Of a stretch of 64,000 bases of DNA, positions 1 to 9,034 are shown in pieces; position 1 is the first letter of the stretch; each line of letters starts with the position of its first letter. The notes under the pieces were generated by a model that saw only the letters and a list, made by a program, of their open reading frames with translations, was not told where the DNA came from and did no database searches. Both the position numbers and the translations under genes were made by a program. The stretch is from NCBI RefSeq assembly GCF_028830055.1, contig NZ_CP101655.1:1928880-1992879 (forward strand). The letters are read 5' to 3'. This stretch comes from Pseudomonas serboccidentalis. GTDB taxonomy: Bacteria; Pseudomonadota; Gammaproteobacteria; Pseudomonadales; Pseudomonadaceae.

Positions 1-1
1 C

Positions 2-595
2 TTCCCGAAAACCGTCTGCGCCTCGGTCAACGACGTGGTGTGCCACGGCATTCCTTCGGGCACACCGTTGCAGGACGGCGATATCGTCAACCTCGACATC
101 GCGGTGATCAAGGACGGCTGGTTCGGCGACACCAGTCGCATGTACGTGGTCGGCGAGGCGACCCCTGAGGCGCAGCACCTGATCAAGACCACCTACGACG
201 CCATGTGCGCCGGCATCCGTCTGGTGCGCCCGGGCGCGACGCTGGGCGATATCGGCCATGCGATCCAGAGCCTGGCGGAGAAGGAAGGTTTCAGCGTGGT
301 GCGCGAGTATTGCGGCCACGGCATTGGCAAGGTCTATCACGATGAACCGCAGATCCTGCATTACGGTTTTCCGAATCAGGGCATGAAGCTCAAGGCGGGG
401 ATGATCTTCACCGTCGAACCGATGCTCAATGCCGGTAAGCGCCATGTGAAGAACATGCCGGACGGCTGGACCGTGCTGACCAAGGATGGCTCGTTGTCGG
501 CGCAGTGGGAGCACATGGTGGCGGTGACCGAGACGGGTTTCGAAATCCTCACGGCGTGGCCGGACGAAGTTGAAGGTTTCGCGCCCATCGTCTGA
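2..595 (+). CDS. map: Type I methionine aminopeptidase, 5'-truncated by window edge
   Basis: Removes the initiator methionine from new proteins in the cytoplasm using a two-metal centre. The reading frame is open from base 2, so the start lies upstream of the window. Visible family motifs are VCHGIPSG, the aspartate pair in VNLDIAVIKDGWFGDTS, the HGIG/HDEP segment, MIFTVEPM and WEHMVAVT, which carry the metal-binding Asp, His and Glu residues. The stop is TGA at 593-595 and the C-terminal tail ends GFAPIV. It converges on the ABC transporter operon, with a REP pair between them. Pseudomonads often carry more than one map gene; whether this is the rpsB-linked copy or a second one cannot be told from here. 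Confidence 0.95.
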   Translation, partial: FPKTVCASVNDVVCHGIPSGTPLQDGDIVNLDIAVIKDGWFGDTSRMYVVGEATPEAQHLIKTTYDAMCAGIRLVRPGATLGDIGHAIQSLAEKEGFSVVREYCGHGIGKVYHDEPQILHYGFPNQGMKLKAGMIFTVEPMLNAGKRHVKNMPDGWTVLTKDGSLSAQWEHMVAVTETGFEILTAWPDEVEGFAPIV

Positions 596-651
596 AAAAA
601 GGGCCACCGCAGCCCGACGCTGTGTGACCCGAGGGTGATAGACAGTTTCCT

Positions 652-741
652 TGTAGGAGTGAGCCTGCTCGCGATAACGGTGTGCCAGACAACAACTATG
701 TTGAATGTCAGTCCGCTATCGCGAGCAGGCTCACTCCTACA
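652..741. repeat. REPIN, GAGTGAGCCTGCTCGCGA type
   Basis: Two inverted arms beginning TGTAGGAGTGAGCCTGCTCG and ending in its complement enclose about 35 bases. It sits between the convergent map and ABC ATPase genes. The folded transcript would be a long hairpin and may end transcription from both sides. Confidence 0.9.
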
Positions 742-765
742 GGGGGATCTGGTGTCAGGGAAATA

Positions 766-1920
766 TCAGTGGGCGCCGGCCGCTTTGTTGAGGTCGCTTT
801 CGGTCCACTCGGTGTACACGCAGGCATCCGCCGTGGCCCAGCGCACCCGCACCGAATCCCCAGCCTTGAGCGGCATGCCCGCCGCCGACAACGCCTTCAC
901 CTTCATCGAAGTCCCGCCCGACGTGACCACGCTGCAGGTCTGGCTCTCGCCCAGAAACAACACCTCGACGACCTTCGCCGACACCTCATTCCAACCCGCC
1001 ACCAACGGCTCATCGCTGGCCTGCTGCACGCTCAGCGCCAGGGCTTTCTCCGGCCGCACCATCAGCAGCACATCCTGATCGGTGTGCAATCCGGCGGTCA
1101 GTCGTATCGACAGCGACTGCCCCTCAAAACTCGCCGCCGCATTCCCGTGCGCCTTGAGCTTGAGGAAGTTCGAGTTGCCGAGGAACGAGGCGACAAACGC
1201 ATTCGGCGGGTTCTGGTACAGGTCATACCCGCTGCCCAGGCCGACAATCTTGCCGTGACTGAAAATCGCGATGCGCTGTGACAGGCGCATGGCTTCTTCC
1301 TGATCGTGGGTCACGTAGACGATGGTGATGCCCAGACGCCGATGCAGCTGGCGCAGTTCATCCTGCAGATCCTCACGCAGTTTCTTGTCCAGTGCACCGA
1401 GCGGTTCGTCCATCAACAGAATGCGCGGTTCATAGACCAGCGCCCGGGCGATGGCGACCCGTTGCTGCTGACCGCCGGACAGTTGCGAAGGGCGGCGATG
1501 AGCGAATTGCTCAAGCTGCACCAGTTTCAACATCGCATCGACACGCTTGTCACGTTCGGCGGCAGCGAGTTTGCGGATCGCCAGCGGGAAGGCGATGTTG
1601 TCGCGCACCGACAGGTGCGGGAACAGCGAGTAACGCTGGAACACCATGCCGATGTCGCGCTTGTGCGGTGGCACGTTGACCAGCGACTGGCCGTTGACGA
1701 GGATCTCGCCGCTGCTCGGCGTTTCGAACCCGGCGAGCATCGACAGCGTGGTGCTTTTGCCTGAGCCGCTGGAGCCGAGAAAGGTCAGGAACTCGCCGTC
1801 CTTGATATCCAGCGAGATGTTGTCGACGGCGGCAAAGTCGCCGTAGTGCTTGTTCAGGTTGCGCAGGCTGACCAGGGGTTTGTCGGTCTGCTGGGAGGCG
1901 TCTTTGATCACGGCACTCAT
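766..1920 (-). CDS. ABC importer ATP-binding subunit, spermidine/putrescine-like (PotG/YdcT type)
   Basis: Hydrolyses ATP to drive uptake of a small, probably cationic or amide-bearing substrate through the two permeases upstream. In the 384-residue protein Walker A GSSGSGKST is at 49-57, the signature LSGGQQQR at 147-154, Walker B LLMDEP at 168-173, and the H-loop THD follows. The last hundred residues form the TOBE-type C-terminal domain usual in polyamine and iron importers. The open frame runs on to 2130, but that part overlaps the permease; the ATG at 1920 has an AGGAG eight bases upstream and gives a normal family start (MSAVIKD). It is the last gene of a four-gene operon with a TGGTATTCCA operator in front. 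Confidence 0.93.
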   Translation of the reverse strand: MSAVIKDASQQTDKPLVSLRNLNKHYGDFAAVDNISLDIKDGEFLTFLGSSGSGKSTTLSMLAGFETPSSGEILVNGQSLVNVPPHKRDIGMVFQRYSLFPHLSVRDNIAFPLAIRKLAAAERDKRVDAMLKLVQLEQFAHRRPSQLSGGQQQRVAIARALVYEPRILLMDEPLGALDKKLREDLQDELRQLHRRLGITIVYVTHDQEEAMRLSQRIAIFSHGKIVGLGSGYDLYQNPPNAFVASFLGNSNFLKLKAHGNAAASFEGQSLSIRLTAGLHTDQDVLLMVRPEKALALSVQQASDEPLVAGWNEVSAKVVEVLFLGESQTCSVVTSGGTSMKVKALSAAGMPLKAGDSVRVRWATADACVYTEWTESDLNKAAGAH

Positions 1921-1937
1921 GTCGTACTCCTGGGCGC

Positions 1938-2747
1938 TCAGGCGCTGATTTCGTTGCGCCGGCGCAGTGCGGCGGCGATCACCATGACCAATACCGACAG
2001 GCCGATCAGCAGCGTCGAAGCGACGGCGATCACCGGTGTCAGGTCCTGGCGCAGGGTGGTCCACATTTTCACGGGAAGGGTTTGCAGGGTGGGACTTGCC
2101 ATCATCACGCTGAGCACCACTTCGTCCCATGAAACGAGGAAGGCGAAGAGGGCGCCGGCGACCATGCCCGGACGGATCGCCGGGAAGGTCACCTTGAACA
2201 CCGCTTGCAGGCGTGAGGCGCCGCAGATCACCGCCGCGTCTTCAATCGACTGATCGAACAGCTTCAGCGAGTTGATGATCGAGATGATGGTGAATGGCAG
2301 CGCGACGATCACATGGCTGACCACGAAGGCGAACATGGTCCCGGTGTAGCCGAGCTTGAGAAACAGCGCGTACACCGCCACGGCGATGATCACCAGCGGC
2401 ACGATCATCGGCAGGGTGAACAGACCATAGAGCATTTCCCGACCGGGAAAACGCCCGCGTACCAGCGCAAACGCGGTCGGCAAACCGAGGGCCACGGCGC
2501 AGATCGTGGTCAACACGGCGACCTTGAGGCTGGCCGCGGCGGCGTTCATCCAGTCGGCGTTGGAGAAGAACTGGCCGTACCATTTCAGCGTCCACCCCGG
2601 TGGCGGGAAGACCAGCCACTGCGAGGAGCCGAACGACAGCAGAACGATGAACACGATCGGCAACAGCAGGAACAGACCGATCAGCCCGGTGGTGGCATAG
2701 AGGCCGAAACGCATCCGGCGGCTCATGGCATTGGGAGTCAGGAGCAT
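1938..2747 (-). CDS. ABC importer permease (PotI/YdcV type)
   Basis: Inner-membrane permease of 269 residues with about six hydrophobic segments. The EAA loop that docks the ATPase is seen near residues 165-185 (IEDAAVICGASRLQAVFKV). The MetI-like fold and the spacing to its neighbours match polyamine-family importers. An internal methionine at residue 8 (MSRRMRFG) is an alternative start. It lies 6 bases after the other permease and 17 bases before the ATPase, so translation is probably coupled. The substrate cannot be read from the permease alone. Confidence 0.92.
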   Translation of the reverse strand: MLLTPNAMSRRMRFGLYATTGLIGLFLLLPIVFIVLLSFGSSQWLVFPPPGWTLKWYGQFFSNADWMNAAAASLKVAVLTTICAVALGLPTAFALVRGRFPGREMLYGLFTLPMIVPLVIIAVAVYALFLKLGYTGTMFAFVVSHVIVALPFTIISIINSLKLFDQSIEDAAVICGASRLQAVFKVTFPAIRPGMVAGALFAFLVSWDEVVLSVMMASPTLQTLPVKMWTTLRQDLTPVIAVASTLLIGLSVLVMVIAAALRRRNEISA

Positions 2748-2753
2748 CTCGGC

Positions 2754-3698
2754 TTACCTCGCGTTGCTGGCGCCAACCGGGGATTCCGGCTGAAGCTTCA
2801 GGTAGAAGTAGAACAGCACCAGGGTGATCGCGATCAGCAATGCGGCGCCGGCACTGGCCAGGCCCCAGTTGAGGAACGATTGCACCTGCTGAATGATGAA
2901 CTCCGGCAGCATCATGTTCTGCGCCCCGCCGAGCAGCGCCGGGGTGACGTAGTAACCGAGCGACATCACGAACACCATCAACCCGCCGGACGCCAGACCC
3001 GGCCGGCACAGCGGCAGGAACACCCGGAAGAAGTTGGTCCACGGACTGGCACCGCAGATCGAGCCGGCCTGCAGGATCATCGGGTCGATGGCCTGCATGG
3101 TCGCCTGCAACGGCAGGACGATGAACGGGATCATGATGTAGCTCATGCCGATCACCACGCCGGTCAGGTTGTGCACCATTTCCAGCGGCTGATCGATGAT
3201 GCCCATGGCCATGAGCGCCTTGTTGATCACCCCCGAGGCTTGCAGCAGCACCAGCCACGAATAGGTGCGGGCGAGCAGGCTGGTCCACATCGACAACAGC
3301 ACGATGTTGAGGATCCAGCGCCCCCAGCCGCGTGGCACCAAAGTGATCGCCCAGGCCAGCGGAAAGCCCAGCAACAGGCTGAAGATCGTCACCAGCCCGG
3401 CCACCGAAAAGGTGTTGAGCAGCACCCGGGCGTACGCCGAGTTAGCGAACAGTTGTTCATAGTTGCCAAGGCCCGGGGTTGGTTCCAGCACACCGCGCAA
3501 CAGCAGGCCAATCAACGGCGCGAGAAAGAACAGGCCGAGGAACAGCAGCGCCGGCAGGAGGTTGCCGGCGCCACGCCAGCGTTGCTTGAAGGACGGGGCT
3601 TGCGCCATTGCACTGGCCTTGCCGAGGGCCGGACCGGCAGCGCTCGCGGCGCTCCCGGTGGCAGTGGAGGGACGGGACGCAGCGGCCGCCATTTTCAT
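2754..3698 (-). CDS. ABC importer permease (PotH/YdcU type)
   Basis: Second inner-membrane permease, about 314 residues from the chosen start. A long Ala/Ser-rich cytoplasmic N-terminus is followed by six hydrophobic segments and an EAA loop near ILQAGSICGASPWTNFFRV. The frame extends to 3719, but the ATG at 3698 overlaps the upstream stop codon as ATGA, the usual coupling arrangement, so that start is preferred; the methionine two codons later is also possible. It pairs with the permease downstream to form a heterodimeric channel. Confidence 0.88.
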   Translation of the reverse strand: MKMAAAASRPSTATGSAASAAGPALGKASAMAQAPSFKQRWRGAGNLLPALLFLGLFFLAPLIGLLLRGVLEPTPGLGNYEQLFANSAYARVLLNTFSVAGLVTIFSLLLGFPLAWAITLVPRGWGRWILNIVLLSMWTSLLARTYSWLVLLQASGVINKALMAMGIIDQPLEMVHNLTGVVIGMSYIMIPFIVLPLQATMQAIDPMILQAGSICGASPWTNFFRVFLPLCRPGLASGGLMVFVMSLGYYVTPALLGGAQNMMLPEFIIQQVQSFLNWGLASAGAALLIAITLVLFYFYLKLQPESPVGASNAR

Positions 3699-4720
3699 TT
3701 GACCAGCCATTCGTTCCACCGTGTCGCGATGGCTTGACCGTTCTTGGCCCAGTACGCGAAATCAAGAGTGATCTGATCCTTAGCGTAGGCAGTCGGCAGG
3801 TTCGGGGCCAGCACCGAGTCCAGGCGCGCCACGCTGTCGACGTTGACCGGGGCGTAGGCGGTCAGGTTGGAGAAGTCGGCCTGGCCTTTGGCACTGCTGG
3901 CGTTGGCCAGGAACTTCATCGCCGCGTCCTTGTTTTTCGAGCCTTTTGGAATCACCAGAATGTCGGCCATGACCAGGTTCTGCTTCCAGCTCACGCCCAC
4001 CGGTGCGCCGTCTTCCTGCAGGGCGTGAATGCGACCGTTCCAGAACTGGCCCATGCTCGCTTCACCGGACGCCAGCAGTTGCTGCGACTGCGCGCCGCCG
4101 CCCCACCAGACGATGTCTTTCTTGATGGTGTCGAGTTTTTTGAAGGCGCGATCCAGGTCCAGCGGGTAGAGCTTGTCGGCCGGTACGCCATCGGCCAGCA
4201 GCGCCAGTTCGAGCACGCCGGGGCTAGGCCATTTGTACAGGGCGCGTTTGCCGGGGTAGGTCTTGGTGTCGAACAGGGCGCTCCAGTCCTGCGGCTTGTT
4301 GGCGCCGAGTTTGCCCTCGTTGTAGCCGAGAACGAAGGAGAAGAAGAACGAGCCAACGCCGTAATCGCTGACGAAACGCGGGTCGATCTTGTCGCGCTGG
4401 ATGACTTTGAAATCGAGGGGTTCGAGCAGACCTTCAGCAGCGGCACGCAAGGCGAAGTCGGCTTCGACATCGACCACGTCCCACTGCACGTTGCCGCTCT
4501 CGACCATGGCCTTGAGTTTGCCGTAGTCGGTCGGACCGTCCTGCACCACGGTGATGCCGCTGGCCTTGCTGAACGGATCGGCCCAGGCCTGTTTCTGCGC
4601 ATCCTGGGTGCTACCGCCCCAGCTGACGAAGTTCACGCTTTCGGCGGCCATTGCAGCCTGGCCGGTCACGCTCAGCAGTCCCGCAAAAAGGATTGCGGTT
4701 GCAGCTTTGTTCAACACCAT
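3695..4720 (-). CDS. Periplasmic solute-binding protein of the ABC importer (PotD/YdcS-like)
   Basis: Binds the substrate in the periplasm and delivers it to the permease pair. The 341-residue protein starts with a Sec signal peptide ending near GQAAMAAE, then VNFVSWGGSTQDAQ, the start of the family-1 extracellular binding-protein fold. Related proteins bind polyamines or other small organic cations. It is the first gene of the operon, with GAGGG before the ATG and a TGGTATTCCA element about 110 bases upstream shared with the neighbouring catabolic genes. The co-regulation suggests it imports the compound broken down by the 6.6-12.0 kb operon; that is inference. Confidence 0.9.
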   Translation of the reverse strand: MVLNKAATAILFAGLLSVTGQAAMAAESVNFVSWGGSTQDAQKQAWADPFSKASGITVVQDGPTDYGKLKAMVESGNVQWDVVDVEADFALRAAAEGLLEPLDFKVIQRDKIDPRFVSDYGVGSFFFSFVLGYNEGKLGANKPQDWSALFDTKTYPGKRALYKWPSPGVLELALLADGVPADKLYPLDLDRAFKKLDTIKKDIVWWGGGAQSQQLLASGEASMGQFWNGRIHALQEDGAPVGVSWKQNLVMADILVIPKGSKNKDAAMKFLANASSAKGQADFSNLTAYAPVNVDSVARLDSVLAPNLPTAYAKDQITLDFAYWAKNGQAIATRWNEWLVK

Positions 4721-4830
4721 TTTTACGCCCTCATTGTTGTGTTTTTGAGCGGGCTTGCGTTGTTGCCCGCCTGTCGGGAGCAGTAGCTGGACGGTTTTTC
4801 AGGTCGCCCGGTCTATGGAATATCATATTA

Positions 4831-4840
4831 TGGTATTCCA
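4831..4840. promoter_or_regulatory. Candidate GntR(FCD) operator upstream of the ABC importer
   Basis: TGGTATTCCA differs by one base from the perfect palindrome TGGTATACCA found at 6184 and 12010. It is also part of a wider inverted repeat: TGGAATA starts at 4816 and TATTCCA ends at 4840. It lies in an AT-rich promoter region about 110 bases before the binding-protein start. Confidence 0.6.
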
Positions 4841-4928
4841 AACTTTGTGCAAGCACTTTGCCTTACCGGTTATCTGGAGGCTGTCCTTTTTTGTGGTTCG
4901 AAGAAATGGATCTGAAATGCAAAACCCT

Positions 4929-5018
4929 TGTAGGAGTGAGCCTGCTCGCGATTGCGGTGTATCAGTCAACATCATTGCTGAATGTCACACCGCTATCGCG
5001 AGCAGGCTCACTCCTACA
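4929..5018. repeat. REPIN, GAGTGAGCCTGCTCGCGA type
   Basis: Inverted arms TGTAGGAGTGAGCCTGCTCG and complement, at the 3' side of ribBX and upstream of the importer operon promoter. Confidence 0.9.
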
Positions 5019-5041
5019 TTTGGATTTGTGTTTGGTGTGGG

Positions 5042-6151
5042 TTATTCGCTGAACGGAATGCTCTCAACCACTTCCAGGTCATACCCGGTCAACCCCGCAT
5101 ACTTCAGCGGCGGCCCCAGGTGGCGCAGCTTGCCCACCCCCAGGTTCTGCAGAATCTGCGCCCCGGTGCCCACCTCCGAATAAATCCGCGATTGCGAGCG
5201 GCTGAACTGCCGTGGCGGCTGGGTCAATTGCGGCACACGCTCCAGTAACGCCTGCGACGACTCGTGATTGGCCAACACCACGACAACCCCATGGCCTTCA
5301 GCCGCGACCCGTTGCAGCGCCGCCCACAGCGTCCAGTTGCTCGGGCCGCTGTACTCGGCACCGACCAGATCACGCAGCGGGTCAATCACATGCACGCGCA
5401 CCAGCGTCGGCTCTTCGCGGCGCAGATCGCCCATGACCATCGCCATGTGCACGCCACCCTCAATACGGTCTTCAAAGGTGATCAAGCGGAACGTGCCATG
5501 CACCGTCGGCAGCTCACGTTCGCCGATGCGTTCGATGGTGTGCTCGGTGCTCAGGCGATAATGGATCAGGTCGGCGATGGTGCCGATCTTGATCCCGTGC
5601 TTGCGCGCGAACACTTCCAGGTCCGGGCGGCGAGCCATGGTGCCGTCGTCGTTCATCACCTCGACGATCACCGAGGCGGGGGTGAAGCCGGCGAGGCGCG
5701 CCAGATCGCAACCGGCTTCGGTGTGGCCGGCGCGGGTCAGCACGCCGCCTTCCTTGGCGCGCAGCGGGAAGATGTGCCCGGGTTGCACGAGGTCTTCGGC
5801 GCGGGCGTCCTTGGCCACCGCGGCAGCGACCGTACGCGCGCGGTCAGCTGCCGAAATGCCGGTGGTCACGCCGACCGCCGCTTCAATCGACACGGTGAAC
5901 GCGGTGCTGAACACGCTGCCATTGCTCGGCACCATTTGCTCCAGGCCCAGACGCTGGCAGTGTTCGTCGGTCAGCGTCAGGCAGATCAACCCGCGTGCTT
6001 CGCGGGCCATGAAGCTGATCGCCTCGGGTGTGCAGCTGTCGGCGGCCAGCAGCAGGTCGCCTTCGTTTTCCCGATCTTCGTCATCGACCAGCAGGACCAT
6101 TTTGCCGAGGCGATAATCTTCGATGATTTCTTCGATGCTGTTGAAGGCCAT
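5042..6151 (-). CDS. ribBX: RibBX: 3,4-dihydroxy-2-butanone-4-phosphate synthase with degenerate GTP cyclohydrolase II domain
   Basis: The N-terminal ~200 residues are a full RibB domain that turns ribulose 5-phosphate into the four-carbon precursor of riboflavin: [10 protein letters not shown] at 23-32 holds the acidic metal/substrate residues and HTEAG the later catalytic His/Glu. The C-terminal ~165 residues align with GTP cyclohydrolase II, but the zinc-binding cysteine motif is replaced by [17 protein letters not shown], so this half should not act on GTP. That architecture is the RibBX variant known in proteobacteria. It is transcribed alone, divergently from the DUF1330 gene, across a perfect TGGTATACCA palindrome. 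This placement suggests an inducible extra riboflavin enzyme serving the adjacent flavin-dependent pathway, not the housekeeping copy. Confidence 0.9.
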   Translation of the reverse strand: MAFNSIEEIIEDYRLGKMVLLVDDEDRENEGDLLLAADSCTPEAISFMAREARGLICLTLTDEHCQRLGLEQMVPSNGSVFSTAFTVSIEAAVGVTTGISAADRARTVAAAVAKDARAEDLVQPGHIFPLRAKEGGVLTRAGHTEAGCDLARLAGFTPASVIVEVMNDDGTMARRPDLEVFARKHGIKIGTIADLIHYRLSTEHTIERIGERELPTVHGTFRLITFEDRIEGGVHMAMVMGDLRREEPTLVRVHVIDPLRDLVGAEYSGPSNWTLWAALQRVAAEGHGVVVVLANHESSQALLERVPQLTQPPRQFSRSQSRIYSEVGTGAQILQNLGVGKLRHLGPPLKYAGLTGYDLEVVESIPFSE

Positions 6152-6183
6152 GCTGGACTCTCAGGGTTTGTTGGAAATAATAT

Positions 6184-6193
6184 TGGTATACCA
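6184..6193. promoter_or_regulatory. GntR(FCD)-type operator between ribBX and DUF1330 gene
   Basis: TGGTATACCA is a perfect 10-base palindrome inside the AT-rich TATTGGTATACCATAATA. It lies 33 bases from the ribBX start and 28 bases from the DUF1330 start, where a bound protein would block both promoters. The same element occurs at 12010 and, with one mismatch, at 4831. Confidence 0.75.
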
Positions 6194-6220
6194 TAATACA
6201 AAATCAACAAAGAGGTCACT

Positions 6221-6517
6221 ATGAAGGCGTACTGGATTGCCCATGTGGATGTGGCGGATGCCGAGCACTACAGCCAATACACCCAGCGCGCGCCGAAGGC
6301 GTTCACCGAGTACGGCGCGAAGTTTCTGGCCAGAGGCGGGCGCAGCGAAGCGCTGGAAGGCAGGGCTACCCCTCAGCGTAGTGTGGTGATCGAATTCGAA
6401 AGCTACGAGCAGGCACTGGCGTGCTACCACTCGGCGGCGTATCAGGAAGCGAAACGTTATCGCGAGGAATGGGCGAGGGCGGAGATCATCATCGTCGAAG
6501 GCATTGCCCCACTCTAA
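6221..6517 (+). CDS. DUF1330 family protein
   Basis: A 98-residue ferredoxin-like dimeric alpha/beta-barrel protein (MKAYWIAHVDVADAEHYSQY at the N-terminus, VVIEFESYEQALACYHS in the middle). The DUF1330 fold is related to antibiotic-biosynthesis monooxygenase-like proteins; its biochemical role is unknown. A GAGG lies 8 bases before the ATG. Divergent from ribBX over a shared operator, so it should belong to the same regulon. Confidence 0.85.
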   Translation: MKAYWIAHVDVADAEHYSQYTQRAPKAFTEYGAKFLARGGRSEALEGRATPQRSVVIEFESYEQALACYHSAAYQEAKRYREEWARAEIIIVEGIAPL

Positions 6518-6534
6518 GCAACACCACCACACCC

Positions 6535-6618
6535 TGTAGGAGCTGCCGAAGGCTGCGATCTTTTGATCTTGCTTTTAAAAACAGGATCAAAAGATCGCAG
6601 CCTTCGGCAGCTCCTACA
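6535..6618. repeat. REPIN, GAGCTGCCGAAGGCTGCGAT type
   Basis: Inverted arms TGTAGGAGCTGCCGAAGG...GATCTTTTGATC and complement lie between the convergent DUF1330 and Nudix genes. Confidence 0.9.
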
Positions 6619-6639
6619 GGGATCGGGTAGCGCTTGAAG

Positions 6640-7957
<1,318 letters not shown>

Positions 7958-8015
7958 GGGGTCCGCTCTTGATGTTGGCTGTCCATGCCAGACGGGCATC
8001 TAAACAGCCGAGGGG

Positions 8016-8405
8016 TTAACTGGAGGCCTCGGCGTCGGCTTCGGCGAAGGCTTCACGGGCGAGCCGGAAACTGTCCACGGCTGCCGGGACGCCGCAATAA
8101 ATACCGACCTGAAGCAGAATTTCGCGTATTTGCTCACGACTCAGGCCGTTACGCAAGGCGCCGCGCACATGCAGCTTGAGTTCATGCGGACGGTTGAGCG
8201 CCGAGATCATCGCCAGGTTGATCATGCTGCGCTCCTTGAGCGACAAACCCTCGCGCCCCCAGACATGGCCCCAGCAGTATTCGGTGACCATTTCCTGCAG
8301 CGGACGGGTGAAGTCGTCGGCATTGTCGATGGAGCGCTGCACGTAGGCTTCGCCCAGCACCTGAGTGCGGATCTTCAGGCCTTTTTCGTACTTCTCGTTA
8401 CTCAT
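8016..8405 (-). CDS. Carboxymuconolactone decarboxylase family protein
   Basis: A 129-residue all-helical protein similar to gamma-carboxymuconolactone decarboxylase (YEKGLKIRTQVLG at the N-terminus, CWGHVWGREGL, then SMINLAMISALNRPHELKLH). It has no redox CxxC, so it is of the decarboxylase and not the AhpD type. True PcaC acts in protocatechuate breakdown, but no other pca gene is present; stand-alone members occur in many ring-cleavage clusters with unproved reactions. It is in the operon between the flavin reductase and the regulator. Confidence 0.88.
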   Translation of the reverse strand: MSNEKYEKGLKIRTQVLGEAYVQRSIDNADDFTRPLQEMVTEYCWGHVWGREGLSLKERSMINLAMISALNRPHELKLHVRGALRNGLSREQIREILLQVGIYCGVPAAVDSFRLAREAFAEADAEASS

Positions 8406-8434
8406 AAATCCTCCTCACAACACATATCCCTTGC

Positions 8435-8517
8435 GTAGGAGCTGCCGAAGGCTGCGATCTTTTGATTTTGATTTTCACGAGCAAGATCAAAAGATCGCAG
8501 CCTTCGGCAGCTCCTAC
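8435..8517. repeat. REPIN, GAGCTGCCGAAGGCTGCGAT type, inside the catabolic operon
   Basis: Inverted arms GTAGGAGCTGCCGAAGGCTG and complement lie between the flavin reductase gene and the carboxymuconolactone-decarboxylase-like gene. It may separate expression of the upstream enzymes from the regulator end of the operon. Confidence 0.9.
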
Positions 8518-8536
8518 AGGGATTTGTGTGAATCCG

Positions 8537-9022
8537 TCAGGCCAGGGTTGGCAACGGGCCGAGCTTGCCCTTGTGGTAGATCATCGGCGTCACCGGTTGC
8601 TCGGGCAGGATCAGGTTCTTCACCGCGCCGACGATGATTGCGTGGTCACCACCGTCGTATTCACGCCACAACTCGCACTCGATGATCGCCGTGGCCTTGG
8701 CCAGGATCGGGTTACCGAGTTCGCTCAGATGCCACTCGATGTCCTTGGCCTTGTCCTTGCCTTTACCGGCGAAGGCATAGGCCTCGGCAGTCTGGTCGGC
8801 GGACAGCAAATGGATCGCGAACTTCTTGCTGTCGCGCAGCACCGGGTAGGTGTCGGAGGCGTAGTTGGGGCAGAACAGCACCAGTGCCGGATCAATCGAC
8901 AGCGCGCTGAAGGCGCTGGCGGTGATGCCGACGATGCCGCCCGCAGGGTCAAGGGTGGTCACCACCGTGACCCCGGACGGAAACGAGCTCATCACATCTT
9001 TGTAAATGCCGGGTTCGATCAT
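8537..9022 (-). CDS. Flavin reductase (RutF/HpaC-like)
   Basis: A 161-residue FMN-binding split-barrel protein. SSFPSGVTVVTT and GITASAFSALSIDPALVLFC are the family's flavin-binding segments, and DHAIIVGAV near residue 125 is the conserved C-terminal part. It should reduce free FMN or FAD with NAD(P)H and hand it to a separate monooxygenase. No oxygenase component is encoded in the window, so the partner must lie elsewhere. The gene is 12 bases after the aldehyde dehydrogenase and clearly in its operon. Confidence 0.9.
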   Translation of the reverse strand: MIEPGIYKDVMSSFPSGVTVVTTLDPAGGIVGITASAFSALSIDPALVLFCPNYASDTYPVLRDSKKFAIHLLSADQTAEAYAFAGKGKDKAKDIEWHLSELGNPILAKATAIIECELWREYDGGDHAIIVGAVKNLILPEQPVTPMIYHKGKLGPLPTLA

Positions 9023-9034
9023 GTCGCAGGACTC

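Noticed and set aside
1921..2130. N-terminal extension of the ABC ATPase frame
   Set aside because: It reads through the permease gene in another frame and has no family similarity; the ATG at 1920 has an AGGAG.
5018..6221. FMN riboswitch upstream of ribBX
   Set aside because: The leader is only a few dozen bases and filled by the operator palindrome; no room for or trace of an RFN element.
8016..8405. pcaC of the protocatechuate pathway
   Set aside because: Family similarity only; no pcaB, pcaD, pcaG or pcaH neighbours and a different operon context.
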